DNA from: Bacteroidota bacterium
GTDB taxonomy: Bacteria > Bacteroidota > Ignavibacteria > Kapaibacteriales > UBA2268
NCBI GenBank assembly: GCA_004322215.1
Contig: SCSM01000040.1
Span: 124,001-188,000 of the forward strand
DNA length: 64,000 nt
Direction: 5' to 3'
Part shown: positions 47,058 to 56,619 of the stretch, in pieces
Position numbering within the stretch: position 1 is the first letter of the stretch
How the letters are laid out: each line of letters begins with the position of its first letter
The notes under the pieces: generated by a model
What the model saw: only the letters and a program-made list of their open reading frames with translations
Databases searched by the model: none
What the model was told of the DNA's origin: nothing
Position numbers and translations under genes: made by a program

Positions 47058-47252
47058 GATGCACATATAATTCATTAAATATCTTGTTTACAACTTTTTC
47101 ACTTACTCCAGGTATTCTAACGCTTTTCCTAATATTTCAGGTTTGATTTCAGCCATAAGTATAAAATATTAATTTCATTAAACGAATATTATTTACATAT
47201 TACTTTTTTTAATCACTTTAATAAATAAAATTTTCTTTAATTTTTCAAAATT

Positions 47253-47999
47253 TTACAACAATCCGCTCAAGCTATTCAGTCCCACCGGCTCGATTGAAAG
47301 GAACGGCTCTGCATAGCGGCATCCTACCAGAGTGCCGAAGTAAATTGCACGGGCTTCCAGTTCCTCGAGAAATTCAGGTCTTGAGAGGCGTGTAACCGGT
47401 CCGTCCGGATTTGAAATACCCGGTACATATACCTGTGAAGTATATGCCTGAATAGCTTTCATCTTTGTTTTGAATGTATCGCTTATATCAATAATCAAAT
47501 CGGGCTTCCTGTGAAATGCATAAGCTTGCTGGTAGCTTAGCAATTTTCTTGTGCGAAATGGTTCCTGATTTTTTCCATTATCTTTTGTTTCAATTCTGAG
47601 CAAACCGGATTTGAACATTGCGCTTCTCATAATCCTGTGGACTGCTTCGTGGTCGGGATGACGCTCGTATTCAGGGTTCATAACAACAATTTTAGGTCTG
47701 TATTTCCTAATAATGAAAATTGCTTTGTTTACACTATCATCATCAGCTTTCAGGAAACCATCGGGTAAACCGAGGTTGATTCTTTCGCGGACACCGAGTA
47801 TATGTGCTGCTTTCTGAGATTCCTTCAATCTGGTTTCACCTGACCCGCGAGTGCCAAGCTCACCAGAAGTGAAGTCAACAATTACGACATTTTTTTTCTC
47901 TTTAGTGAGTTTGGAGATTGTTCCTCCTGCACCAAGCTCTACGTCATCGGGATGAGCGCCGACAAACAAAGCGTCAATTTCTGTATCTGTTTTTTTCAA
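47253..47999 (-). CDS. bshB1: Bacillithiol biosynthesis deacetylase BshB1-type
   Basis: 248 aa PIG-L/LmbE fold. Zinc motif VGAHPDDVELGAGGTI, TSGELGTRGSGETR, MNPEYERHPDHEAVHRI and RKPDLIIDISDTFK match the Bacteroidota/Firmicutes BshB1 group. It deacetylates GlcNAc-malate in bacillithiol synthesis, suggesting this organism uses bacillithiol as a thiol buffer. Three bp downstream of rpiB on the same strand. Confidence 0.92.
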   Translation of the reverse strand: MKKTDTEIDALFVGAHPDDVELGAGGTISKLTKEKKNVVIVDFTSGELGTRGSGETRLKESQKAAHILGVRERINLGLPDGFLKADDDSVNKAIFIIRKYRPKIVVMNPEYERHPDHEAVHRIMRSAMFKSGLLRIETKDNGKNQEPFRTRKLLSYQQAYAFHRKPDLIIDISDTFKTKMKAIQAYTSQVYVPGISNPDGPVTRLSRPEFLEELEARAIYFGTLVGCRYAEPFLSIEPVGLNSLSGLL

Positions 48000-48002
48000 T
48001 TA

Positions 48003-48443
48003 TTATCTTCCTGTTAGTAGATGAATTTTTTCGACACGGCTTTTATGCCTGCCTCCTTCAAATTCAGTATTAAGAAATGTTGTAATGATTTCTTTGGCAA
48101 GTTCGAGAGAAATAAGCCGTGCACCAAAAGTCAGTACATTTGCATTATTGTGCAGGCGAGCAAGTCGAGCCATTTCGACCGTAACGCAATCGGCAGCACG
48201 AATACCTTTCATTTTATTTGCCGTAATGCTGACTCCGATACCTGTGCCGCAAATAAGAATCGCATATCTTACGATATTGTTTAGAACGGCTTCTGTTGCG
48301 GGATAAGCGTAATCGGGGTAATCGCAGCTCGCATCGCTGTCAGTTCCGAAGTCTATTACGTTATGTCCATGGCTTTTCAGCCATTCAATCAGTTCTTTCT
48401 TGTAATCAAATCCAGCGTGGTCTGCGGCAATAGCTAATTTCAT
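48003..48443 (-). CDS. rpiB: Ribose 5-phosphate isomerase B
   Basis: 146 aa. LacAB/RpiB fold with IAADHAGFDYKKEL, DYPDYAYP, ILICGTGIGVSITANK (catalytic Cys), RAADCVTVEMARLARLHNNA and a terminal RVEKI. Interconverts ribose 5-phosphate and ribulose 5-phosphate. First gene of a probable rpiB-bshB1 unit. Confidence 0.95.
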   Translation of the reverse strand: MKLAIAADHAGFDYKKELIEWLKSHGHNVIDFGTDSDASCDYPDYAYPATEAVLNNIVRYAILICGTGIGVSITANKMKGIRAADCVTVEMARLARLHNNANVLTFGARLISLELAKEIITTFLNTEFEGGRHKSRVEKIHLLTGR

Positions 48444-48777
48444 TCATCACTCCCCAAAATAATAATAAAATCATTTCTTATAATGATTTAAAATAATACT
48501 AAAATTTTATCAATTAGTTTTCCACAATTTATCTAATAATTGTATCATATCGTTTTCAAATAATGTTTATTTTTAGTTGTATTTGTTAAATAACAATTAG
48601 TTTACAACTATATATTAATTAATGCTGTTGAGAAGTATGTGGTTTTCCAAATAATATCAATTTAAAATTTCTTCGATAACTATATAAAATTAAATCAGTT
48701 GAAAAATCTATATCCAAGTTATCAACAAATTAACATATATTATAATATTAAAGAATAAATTAAATAATATTATACTA
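48444..48777. other. Very A/T-rich intergenic region with DnaA-box-like 9-mers
   Basis: 334 bp, very A/T-rich, between serS and rpiB. It holds TTTTCCACA (48518-48526) and TTATCAACA (48719-48727), each one mismatch from the DnaA box TTATCCACA, and a run of nearly pure A/T at 48730-48777. It could be an origin-like or regulatory region, but the box count is low. Confidence 0.3.
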
Positions 48778-50034
48778 TTATATTATACTAAAATTTAAAA
48801 AAGATTTTAGAACATCAGGAATAATAATATTACCATTTTCATCGATGTTATTTTCCAGTAATGAAATCATGAGACGTGGAGTAGCAACACCACTACCGTT
48901 GAGAGTGTGAACGAACTCCGGCTTAGAATTAGGAGAAGGTTTATATTTTATACCAGCCCTCCTTGCCTGGAAACTTTCGAAGTTCGAGCAACTCGAAACT
49001 TCGAGCCATTTTTCATCGGCAGGAGACCATACTTCAATGTCATAAGTTTTTGCCGAAGAGAAGCTTGTGTCACCTGTGCAGAGTAACAGGACCCTATATG
49101 GAATATTCAATTGCTGCAAAACTTCTTCGACATCGTTTACGAGTGATTCGAGTTCGCCGTAAGATTTTTCCGGCTCTACAAATTTTACTAACTCTACTTT
49201 GTTGAACTGATGAACTCTTTGCAAGCCACGGGTTTCTTTGCCGTAGCTTCCTGCTTCACGACGAAAGCATGGAGAAAAGCCGCAAAACTTTGTTGGGAGC
49301 TGTTCTACACCGAGTATTTCATTTGCATAATAATTTGTAAGAGGTACCTCTGCAGTTGGTATAAGATAAAGTTCTTCTTTTTCGACAAGGTACATGTCTT
49401 CGGCAAGCTTTGGTATTTGTCCTGTGCCATGCATTGAATTTGCATTAACAATGAAAGGAGAATAAACTTCTGTGTATCCATGCTTGTTGACATGGAAATC
49501 GAGCATAAAATTGATTATAGCACGTTCGAGAGCTGCACCTTTACCTGTGTAGAAATAAAAGCCGGAACCACTGACTTTAGCTCCCCTTTCGAAATCAATC
49601 AATCCGAACTCTTTGGCAATTTCAACATGGTCTTTCTTTACTTTTTGCTTTTTTTGTTCTCCCCAGGAACGAACAACCACATTGTCTTCTGCAGTTCTTC
49701 CAACAGGAACGCTTTCGTGGGCAATGTTAGGAACGAATAGAACAAGCTCATCAAGTATTTCTTCGATTGAGCGAAGCTCGTCATCGAGTGATTTGATTTT
49801 ATCGGATACATCTTTCATAGCAGCGATTTTTTCTTCGGCATCAATCTTTTCTTTTTTCAACTTTGCGATTTCGGCTGATACAGTATTGCGAAGGTTTTTG
49901 AGCTTATCCACTTCGCCGATTATGAAACGGCGTTTCTCATCGAGCGTTAATATTTCATCAATGTTCGTTTTTTCGTTCTTATTGATTATGTTCTGCCTTA
50001 CTTGAGCGGCATTTTCACGTATTAATTTCAGCAT
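48778..50034 (-). CDS. serS: Seryl-tRNA synthetase
   Basis: 418 aa, family length. An N-terminal antiparallel coiled coil (about 30-110) is followed by the class II core: motif 2 CFRREAGSYGKETRGLQRVHQF region, the serine-binding TAEVPLTN, and motif 3 GSGVATPRLMISLLEN. Charges tRNA-Ser (and tRNA-Sec where present). Stop codon lies within A/T-rich DNA. Confidence 0.97.
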   Translation of the reverse strand: MLKLIRENAAQVRQNIINKNEKTNIDEILTLDEKRRFIIGEVDKLKNLRNTVSAEIAKLKKEKIDAEEKIAAMKDVSDKIKSLDDELRSIEEILDELVLFVPNIAHESVPVGRTAEDNVVVRSWGEQKKQKVKKDHVEIAKEFGLIDFERGAKVSGSGFYFYTGKGAALERAIINFMLDFHVNKHGYTEVYSPFIVNANSMHGTGQIPKLAEDMYLVEKEELYLIPTAEVPLTNYYANEILGVEQLPTKFCGFSPCFRREAGSYGKETRGLQRVHQFNKVELVKFVEPEKSYGELESLVNDVEEVLQQLNIPYRVLLLCTGDTSFSSAKTYDIEVWSPADEKWLEVSSCSNFESFQARRAGIKYKPSPNSKPEFVHTLNGSGVATPRLMISLLENNIDENGNIIIPDVLKSFLNFSII

Positions 50035-50175
50035 ATAAAACTTTCTTTAAGATAAATAAATCTTACAAAATTAGGGAAATAATGTGAAAGGACATATATA
50101 CAAGCACAATATGATAAGATATGAAAAGTAAATTAGAAGCGTCATATCCAATAGTATTTATTAAATTAATTTTTT

Positions 50176-50943
50176 ATGACAAAGCAACCGGTATATTTCT
50201 TCGGGCATGGCAGCCCGATGATTGGAATAGAAGAAAATTCGTTTACTCATATACTTATTGAAATCGGAAAATCATTTATAGAAAATCCGAAAGCTATAAT
50301 GATGATATCTGCCCACTGGCTGACACGAGGGACATTTGCAGCAACAACACCGAATCCGGAGACAATCCATGATTTCGGAGGTTTTCCCGAAGAATTATAC
50401 CGAATAAAGTATCCTGCTCCCGGTTCTCCTGAATTTGCGAGAGAAGTCATAAATCTTGTTCCTGATATTCTTGAAAATGATAAGAGGGGATTAGACCACG
50501 GCTGCTGGACAATACTTAATCATATTTTTCCGAATGCGGACATTCCGGTCTTTCAGTTGAGCATTGATTATTATAAGCCGATGCAGTATCATTTCGATTT
50601 GGCGAAAAAACTGAAACCGATGCGTGGGAAAGGTTTGTTGATTATCGGAAGCGGAAACATTGTGCATAACCTGAACCAGTGGTTCAATCGAAATAATGAC
50701 AATCCATACAGTTGGGCATTGGAATTTGATGAATGGGTTAAGGGAAAAATAATTGGAAGGGACTTCCAATCATTGATAGATTATGAGAAACAGGGTGATG
50801 CTGCCCGGATGTCGGTTCCAACAGTTGACCATTTTGTGCCATTGATTTATTGCCTGGGTCTTGCCGATGAATCGGATGGAATCGAATTCGTTTATGAAGG
50901 AGTGGAATCCTCGCTGAGCATGAGGAGCTTGAGGATTGGATAA
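50176..50943 (+). CDS. ygiD: DODA-type extradiol dioxygenase family protein (YgiD-like)
   Basis: 255 aa. VYFFGHGSPMIGIEENSF, MMISAHWLTRG, LDHGCWTILNHIFPNADIPV and VDHFVPLIYCLG place it in the LigB/YgiD family, with His ligands for a metal in HGSP, SAHW and DHG. Relatives cleave catechol rings such as DOPA; the natural bacterial substrate is not settled. No operon partner. Confidence 0.9.
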   Translation: MTKQPVYFFGHGSPMIGIEENSFTHILIEIGKSFIENPKAIMMISAHWLTRGTFAATTPNPETIHDFGGFPEELYRIKYPAPGSPEFAREVINLVPDILENDKRGLDHGCWTILNHIFPNADIPVFQLSIDYYKPMQYHFDLAKKLKPMRGKGLLIIGSGNIVHNLNQWFNRNNDNPYSWALEFDEWVKGKIIGRDFQSLIDYEKQGDAARMSVPTVDHFVPLIYCLGLADESDGIEFVYEGVESSLSMRSLRIG

Positions 50944-51080
50944 AATTAAATAACAAATATTACCAAAAATAATCTTGTTTATTACATAAATTCACCTTAA
51001 ATTAACCAACCATTTGATAGAGTATAAATTTTATTTATATAAATATATTTTTTTTATTATTAAAATACTCTGGAGGAATT

Positions 51081-52745
51081 ATGAAACACAATTCATTAAA
51101 TTCTGTTATAATAATTCTATGCTGTTTAATTTTTTATTCTTTCTCTCTATTAGCAAAAGAATTTTACGTTTCACCAACAGGAAGCAATTCAACCGGGAAC
51201 GGAAATATCGGGACTCCGTGGCAAACTATTGCATTTGCAATTGATAGTGTATATCCGGGTGATATATTATACCTTAGGGAAGGTACATATAATGAACAGT
51301 TGGTTTCTGTGAGAAACGGTACGTCTGATGCCTATATAACAATATCATCGTATAATAATGAAGTTGCCGATATAGACGGTAGTGGTGGGGTATTTAATAA
51401 TGGAATAATAATAGACCATTCTTATTTAAAGCTTGTAGGGTTTACAGTCAGCACCTGGAATCATACTGCAATATGGCTTAGAGATTGTCAATTTGTTGAA
51501 TTACTTAAACTGAAAATAACAGATGTCAGAGGGGGGATTGACCTTACTGGTACAATTCATGATTTTGTTATTGACAGCTGTATTATTTACGATTATTATG
51601 GTGGCGCAGGTGGACATGGATTTGATGCGACTCCAGGAGAAACTGAAAGCATATACAACGGCTTGATTAAAAACTGCAAAGCGTATATAACGACAGGAGC
51701 TTTCGATAATTGCGACGGATTTGCACTTGGACACGATGGAGTTTCAAATATACAATTTTATAACTGCGAGACATTCGGTGTGGGAGACGGTTTTGATATA
51801 AGCGGAAGTAAAATAATTTTAGACAGGTGTTCGGCTCACGGTTGTACTTACGGCGGAGGATATAAACTTTGGAGAGACAGTATAACTGTAATTAACAGTA
51901 TAGGATATGATAACAGAACAAATCTTGAACTGGACTTTGACGGGAGTACAAATAAAGGTGTAAAAGCTCGTTTGATTAATTGTACTTTTTGGGGAGCCGG
52001 AAATTCTAATATTGCTATTGAGGAGGCAACACTCGGGAGTAAACTTGAAATGTTCAATTGTATTCTATCGGGTTCAAATAATACCGGCTTAACATTTGAT
52101 AACAGCATTAGTGTCAGTTGTTATACAGGTGATAATAACATCTTCCATGGGTATAATCCAGCCAGAGTTGTTTCCACAAGCGGACCTGATTTTTCATTAA
52201 CACAAATCCAAAATGGTGAATGGACAACCTTATCAGGACAAGATGCCCACTCACAGGTTGTATTTGATGCGAGTGCACTGTTTACAGATACACTTTTAAC
52301 CAATCCAAATCTTCATTTGAAAGAAGGGGCATTGGCTATAAATAACGGAACAAATTTACCGGATGCACCATTATTTGATTTTGACAATTGTCCTCGTAAC
52401 ATAAGTCAGATTGACATAGGAGCCCATGAATTCGGTGCGTGCGTTCCTTCAGGGATTTCTGATGATGATTTAGAAAATAGAAATTCAAATCAATTAAGCC
52501 AGAATTTTCCGAATCCTTTCAACCAAATTACAAGCATCAAATTCAGAATCTCGGGTACCAACCGTGTAATACTGAAAATCTATGATGTGTTGGGACGAGA
52601 GATAATGACTCTAATGAATAAAGAGTTGAATGACGGATACTATGAGGCAGAGTTCGATGCGACAGGGCTACAAGGCGATGTGTATTTCTACAGTCTGCAG
52701 GCAGGTTGTTTCACTGATACAAAAAAGTTGCTTTTGGTCAGATAA
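51081..52745 (+). CDS. T9SS-secreted right-handed beta-helix protein
   Basis: 554 aa, RBS GGAGG before ATG. Signal peptide through SLLAK. KEFYVSPTGSNSTGNGNIGT and DSVYPGDILYLREGTYNEQL form the typical start of DUF1565/pectate-lyase-like parallel beta-helix proteins. Repeating beta-helix coils follow to about residue 400 (LKLVGFTVSTWNHTAIWLRD, IQFYNCETFGVGDGFDISGS). A type A T9SS tail ends it (NFPNPFNQITSIKFRISGTN ... DVLGREIMTL ... TKKLLLVR). Likely a surface polysaccharide lyase or binding protein. Confidence 0.88.
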   Translation: MKHNSLNSVIIILCCLIFYSFSLLAKEFYVSPTGSNSTGNGNIGTPWQTIAFAIDSVYPGDILYLREGTYNEQLVSVRNGTSDAYITISSYNNEVADIDGSGGVFNNGIIIDHSYLKLVGFTVSTWNHTAIWLRDCQFVELLKLKITDVRGGIDLTGTIHDFVIDSCIIYDYYGGAGGHGFDATPGETESIYNGLIKNCKAYITTGAFDNCDGFALGHDGVSNIQFYNCETFGVGDGFDISGSKIILDRCSAHGCTYGGGYKLWRDSITVINSIGYDNRTNLELDFDGSTNKGVKARLINCTFWGAGNSNIAIEEATLGSKLEMFNCILSGSNNTGLTFDNSISVSCYTGDNNIFHGYNPARVVSTSGPDFSLTQIQNGEWTTLSGQDAHSQVVFDASALFTDTLLTNPNLHLKEGALAINNGTNLPDAPLFDFDNCPRNISQIDIGAHEFGACVPSGISDDDLENRNSNQLSQNFPNPFNQITSIKFRISGTNRVILKIYDVLGREIMTLMNKELNDGYYEAEFDATGLQGDVYFYSLQAGCFTDTKKLLLVR

Positions 52746-52952
52746 ATGGGTTAATAGAAGAATCATTTATAGAGATTTCTAATCTCTTATTGATTATGAA
52801 AAACTGAGAATACTGCCAGAATGTCTGTATAATTTAATGAATTAAATCTGATATTCAACAGCTACGCAATTGGTGGAGGATTAAAGAGTAAAAAAAAATC
52901 AGACATATTTATTTAAACTTTGATAAATTGTAAAAAATAAATATAGATTGTT

Positions 52953-54284
52953 ATGAAATTTTACTTTTTGATTGTTATTTTTTGTATTGCACTGACAACA
53001 TCAATTCAGGCACAAAATCACAAATACGATTTATGGAAAAAACCGTCTTTTTTTCGAGGATTTAATTTATTGCCTATCGCTACACACACAATAGAAGATT
53101 ACCGGGATTTGAAAGCTACTGGCGCTAATCTCGCCCAGCTTGGGATTGACGGGTTCGATTCTGTTGACACTCCTTATGAGGTGAATGCCGGTGCAATCGA
53201 TGCAACTGACAGGATGGTCAGGTTTTGTGATTCTGCAGGCTTATATTATACTATTACTGTTCGCAGCGGTCCCGGAAGGCGTGATGTTTATTGGGAATCA
53301 GAAGGAGGTGCTCCGAAATCAACTATCTGGAAAAATAAACAGGAACAAAATAAATATGCTCAAATGCTGAGAGAAATTGTCAGCAGGTATAAAGATGACA
53401 CTTTGTTTGTAGGAATTGGGACGATGGTGGAGCCGAATCCATTGTTTGACCAACTCAACATCAATGCTCAAATGCTGAGAACTGCCCTTGAAAAGGAGGC
53501 GATTGACTTCAAAGCAATCAATCAATTGTTTATTGATGAAGTTAGAAAAGCAGATGCATTTATTCCGATTATTGTTCAAAATTACCAATTTTCATGCCCG
53601 GAGTTTTTTTCAATCACGGATACTTATACGGATGAGTATTTAGTTTATGAATTTCACAGCTACCGCCCATGGAATTACGCAAATAATAAAACTCCGAATA
53701 CTGTGATTTATCCAGGGGAATTCATAAGTTTTAATGATTTGACAAATATATATTTCGATAAAAGTGTTTTGAAGAAAAATGTATTCAAATATGTCGATTC
53801 GGTTCAGAAGGCGACAGGTAAGCCATTTTTTCTCGGAGAATTCGGAATTTTATTTGAACAGGGTGGAGGTCCACTTTATCTAAAAGATATGAATGAAATA
53901 TGCATCGAAGAGGGTTGGCATTTTGCATTATGGCTTTTCAGAGGCGGCGGAGGTGAAGGGGGCTGGGATTACGAATTGAAAAGCCCGGAGTACTGGCAAA
54001 CTGTACTGAATATGTTTAAGTATTCGGATGTCGATGACCCCAGAGATGATGGCGGTGAAGACGTAATCTTATATCCAAATCCTGCGAATGATTTTATTTA
54101 TTTAAAATTAAATGATAATTTCAGATGCGATAAAATTGAAATTTATTCGATTTCGGGAGAGAAAATCAAAACAATTAATTCTGAGATTAGGGAAATGCAA
54201 AATATATATGTTGGGGATTTGATGTCTGGCATTTACTTTGTTAGGTATTGTACAAATAATAAACTATTTTCAATAACAAGATAA
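52953..54284 (+). CDS. T9SS-secreted GH5-like glycoside hydrolase
   Basis: 443 aa. Signal peptide ending SIQAQ. A (beta/alpha)8 cellulase-like fold: FFRGFNLLPIATHTIEDY, GTMVEPNPLFDQ (presumed acid/base Glu), LVYEFHSYRPW and PFFLGEFGILFEQGGG (nucleophile Glu). A short T9SS tail follows (ILYPNPANDFIYLKL ... IYSISGEKIKTI ... SGIYFVRYC). Acts on an unknown beta-glycan outside the cell. The next gene begins 3 bp after its stop. Confidence 0.83.
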   Translation: MKFYFLIVIFCIALTTSIQAQNHKYDLWKKPSFFRGFNLLPIATHTIEDYRDLKATGANLAQLGIDGFDSVDTPYEVNAGAIDATDRMVRFCDSAGLYYTITVRSGPGRRDVYWESEGGAPKSTIWKNKQEQNKYAQMLREIVSRYKDDTLFVGIGTMVEPNPLFDQLNINAQMLRTALEKEAIDFKAINQLFIDEVRKADAFIPIIVQNYQFSCPEFFSITDTYTDEYLVYEFHSYRPWNYANNKTPNTVIYPGEFISFNDLTNIYFDKSVLKKNVFKYVDSVQKATGKPFFLGEFGILFEQGGGPLYLKDMNEICIEEGWHFALWLFRGGGGEGGWDYELKSPEYWQTVLNMFKYSDVDDPRDDGGEDVILYPNPANDFIYLKLNDNFRCDKIEIYSISGEKIKTINSEIREMQNIYVGDLMSGIYFVRYCTNNKLFSITR

Positions 54285-54287
54285 TAT

Positions 54288-54689
54288 ATGGACAGCAGTG
54301 GAATATATAATTCTTCAATCCGGAGGTTTACGGATGAAGGAGTGGATGTGATTTTGAAATCGGCAGAAAAGCTGATAGAACCGGAAACAATAGAGGAAAT
54401 CACGTTGCTGAGGGCGCAGCCCTTCAGTGCTGAGAATTTTTTGGAAACAAAAGAAAGCATACTAAGCGGAAACATTGATTTTGATAATACCGATTACACA
54501 AGCACGAGCGACATTCTCCTTTTTTACCAGGTGAAGACATCGGAAGGAAAATATTATGCGATTGCCCATCGCGACCCTTTCGAACTATACTTCAATGAAG
54601 CCATAATCTGGTACAATCAGCTCACCGGAAAAATCGAGGGGAAAAATGGAAATCAGGTGTTATACACAAGAAATAATAAACATGAATGA
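54288..54689 (+). CDS. Hypothetical protein
   Basis: 133 aa, no signal peptide. FTDEGVDVILKSAEKLIEPE and YYAIAHRDPFELYFNEAIIW are visible, with mixed alpha/beta character. No family recognised. Starts 3 bp after the GH5-like gene, suggesting co-transcription, but the predicted cytoplasmic location makes a shared function uncertain. Confidence 0.7.
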   Translation: MDSSGIYNSSIRRFTDEGVDVILKSAEKLIEPETIEEITLLRAQPFSAENFLETKESILSGNIDFDNTDYTSTSDILLFYQVKTSEGKYYAIAHRDPFELYFNEAIIWYNQLTGKIEGKNGNQVLYTRNNKHE

Positions 54690-54702
54690 AATAAAAAAAA
54701 GT

Positions 54703-54732
54703 TTTGGAAATTAGAAAATTTGTTTATCTTTG
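54703..54732 (+). promoter_or_regulatory. Bacteroidota-type promoter of the RRM gene
   Basis: TTTG at 54703-54706, an 18-bp spacer and TATCTTTG at 54725-54732 match TTTG-N17-23-TAnnTTTG exactly. Transcription would begin near 54739, giving a leader of about 135 nt. Confidence 0.75.
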
Positions 54733-54874
54733 TAGCGGTAACTGGATTATAGACTATTAAATTTATTGGACTTGCCAAAATTGATATTTTACAACCCATC
54801 AAATTTATTAGAATGATTCATCACTGATGACGTAATTCGGTGTTTTTTTTATTTTTTTTCATATTGGAGTAATT

Positions 54875-55207
54875 ATGAATATTTATGTTGGCAACCTACC
54901 TGCAAGTGCCACAGAAGACAGTCTCAAGGACATGTTCACCGAATTCGGTGAAGTACATTCGGTAAAGGTAATCATGGACAGGGACACAGGAGCATCCCGG
55001 GGATTCGGATTTGTCGAGATGAGCGAGAACGCAGCCCGTAATGCGATGACCAGCTTAAACGGGAAGGAAATCGAAGGCAAAGAATTAATCGTAAACGAAG
55101 CGCGCCAGAAGAAGAGAGGTTACGGCGGCGGCGGAGACCGCAGAGACAGTCGCGGCGGCGGCGGTTACGGTGGCGGCGGAAACCGCAGGTCCGGCGGGAA
55201 TTATTAA
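54875..55207 (+). CDS. Glycine-rich RRM RNA-binding protein
   Basis: 110 aa. One RRM (residues 1-76) with RNP2 IYVGNL and RNP1 RGFGFVEM, then a basic Arg/Gly-rich tail (KKRGYGGGGDRRDSRGGGGY). This type is found in cyanobacteria and Bacteroidota and binds RNA, often under cold or stress conditions. Own promoter, long leader and strong terminator make it a single-gene unit. G/C content of the tail is far above its surroundings because of Gly/Arg codons. Confidence 0.93.
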   Translation: MNIYVGNLPASATEDSLKDMFTEFGEVHSVKVIMDRDTGASRGFGFVEMSENAARNAMTSLNGKEIEGKELIVNEARQKKRGYGGGGDRRDSRGGGGYGGGGNRRSGGNY

Positions 55208-55257
55208 TAGGTTTTCTATTATTTAGCAAGCAAACAATAAGCGTATTATATTTATTT

Positions 55258-55304
55258 GAACAACCTGCGGGAATAGCCCCTGCGGGTTGTTCTTCGTGTT
55301 TTTT
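55258..55304 (+). terminator. Terminator of the RRM gene
   Basis: GAACAACCTGCGGG pairs with CCTGCGGGTTGTTC (two G-U pairs) around a short loop, followed by a run of six T. Confidence 0.88.
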
Positions 55305-55569
55305 AGCTGATTTTCGCGGATTTTTATTTAATTCCCTCACCCTCCCGAAGAATCGGGATTTACGTTTCACTCCAATGAATCCCTCTCCCAGAGGGCGAGG
55401 GGAGTTATACACCTACTATTGCCCTTCCTCGAGGAAGGGAATTTTTTTAATGGTATAATTTGATTGGCAAGGGGAAGCAAAGCTAGTGGTGTTGGGGGAA
55501 GGGGAAATACAAATAAATTAAATATGAATACGTGAATTGAATGTATTTAAAATTATTTGAAGGAAAAAA
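55305..55569. other. Intergenic sequence with dispersed repeat
   Basis: Holds the second copy of the CCCTCTC repeat and A/T-rich DNA; no gene seen. Confidence 0.5.
55332..55403. repeat. Dispersed CCCTCTC...AAATCCCGATT repeat, copy 2 (inverted)
   Basis: TTCCCTCACCCTCCCGAAGA, ATCGGGATTTACGTTTCACT and CCCTCTCCCAGAGGGCGAGG. Its reverse complement shares ordered blocks with 21251-21304. It is itself partly palindromic. Confidence 0.55.
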
Positions 55570-55854
55570 ATGGAAAAATCAAACAAAAAACACTTAGTGG
55601 CTTTAATAGAAGTAATATTATTAATATTTGGAATATCATTTGAAAAATTAATCGAGTTATATAATGAAAATCAAAATGATAATAATGAAACTGTATTAGT
55701 AATAACTAAAGATGGTCATACTGAAACTAACAATAATTATCCATCACCATTTTCAAATACAGGAAATGCAGTAACATCACCAACTGGTACGAATGGAACA
55801 TCTGGAGTTGAAAATAACGATATCTTTCCGTATGGAATTATTGGGACAGAATAA
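55570..55854 (+). CDS. Small single-helix membrane protein, unknown
   Basis: 94 aa with GAAGGA upstream. One transmembrane segment (LVALIEVILLIFGISF) near the N-terminus is followed by a Asn/Thr/Gly-rich, low-complexity tail (NNNYPSPFSNTGNAVTSPTG). Convergent with the split specificity gene, whose stop is 8 bp away. It is outside the inserted element. No family recognised. Confidence 0.55.
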   Translation: MEKSNKKHLVALIEVILLIFGISFEKLIELYNENQNDNNETVLVITKDGHTETNNNYPSPFSNTGNAVTSPTGTNGTSGVENNDIFPYGIIGTE

Positions 55855-55861
55855 GCATAAA

Positions 55862-56569
55862 TTAAAGATTTGAGGAATAGGGCAAAGACTTAATATAATT
55901 TTCCATAAAAACCCAATCCGGATCACCATTATCATCAATTGGTAATTTTATTATACTGTCATTCATTCTATCTTTATGCCATTTACGACCATAATTATAT
56001 CTATATTTCTCTTTTTTAATTAATGTAATAATAAACATTGCAGTATATTTATTCAATTCAAATATAGGATATAATATATTTACATCATCAAGTGCAAAAT
56101 ATGATTTAACTTGATAGAAAGCTTCAGCAACACTTCCATTATAATTAACTGTTATTGTATTACCTAAATGATTTGGTTCAATATCAATATAATCATATAC
56201 TCCATTATTATTATCAATTGGTCGGATACATGGAATATTACCTTTTATCATATCACTATTTACAATTCTTTTACCTTTTTGTATCTTAAATAATTTATCA
56301 TATCTGAAATATTTCCAATTATTTGTATCTAATTCATAAGTGTTTGTTATTAAACTTTTTTTAACAGGTGATTTTATATTTTGAATAGAAATATCTTTAA
56401 AATTTACAGGCATTTCTTTAGGGAGCAGAATATCCTTTAAAGTCCTATTAGCTGCTCTGCCGTAATTATATTTATATTTATTGGCTTCAATGCAAAATGC
56501 ATAAAATATAAATTCTATAACATCCATTTTACGCTTAGGTAAAAGATAATAAATATCTCTGCCACTATA
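55862..56569 (-). pseudogene. HsdS-type specificity subunit, 3' fragment
   Basis: 235 codons plus stop of a type I-like specificity (S) protein, cut off at its 5' side by the inserted element. It carries the end of the first target-recognition domain (SGRDIYYLLPKRKMDVIEFI, YNYGRAANRTLKDILLP) and a complete second one (WKYFRYDKLFKIQKGKRIVN, NYNGSVAEAFYQVKSYFALD, YRYNYGRKWHKDRMNDSIIK LPIDDNGDPDW region). Its frame continues exactly into the 5' fragment at 58179 once the element and one target duplication are removed, giving a 318-aa protein. Confidence 0.88.
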
Positions 56570-56577
56570 ATATTCTT
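56570..56577. repeat. Target-site duplication, left (ATATTCTT)
   Basis: ATATTCTT abuts the left terminal inverted repeat; an identical 8-mer abuts the right one at 58179-58186. Confidence 0.88.
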
Positions 56578-56603
56578 CGCACATATATAGGGTTAGACAT
56601 AGC
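56578..56603 (+). repeat. Left terminal inverted repeat
   Basis: CGCACA followed by TATATAGGGTTAGACATAGC. A third, internal copy in the same orientation starts at 56991. Confidence 0.9.
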
Positions 56604-56619
56604 ACTCCTCTAAAAATAT

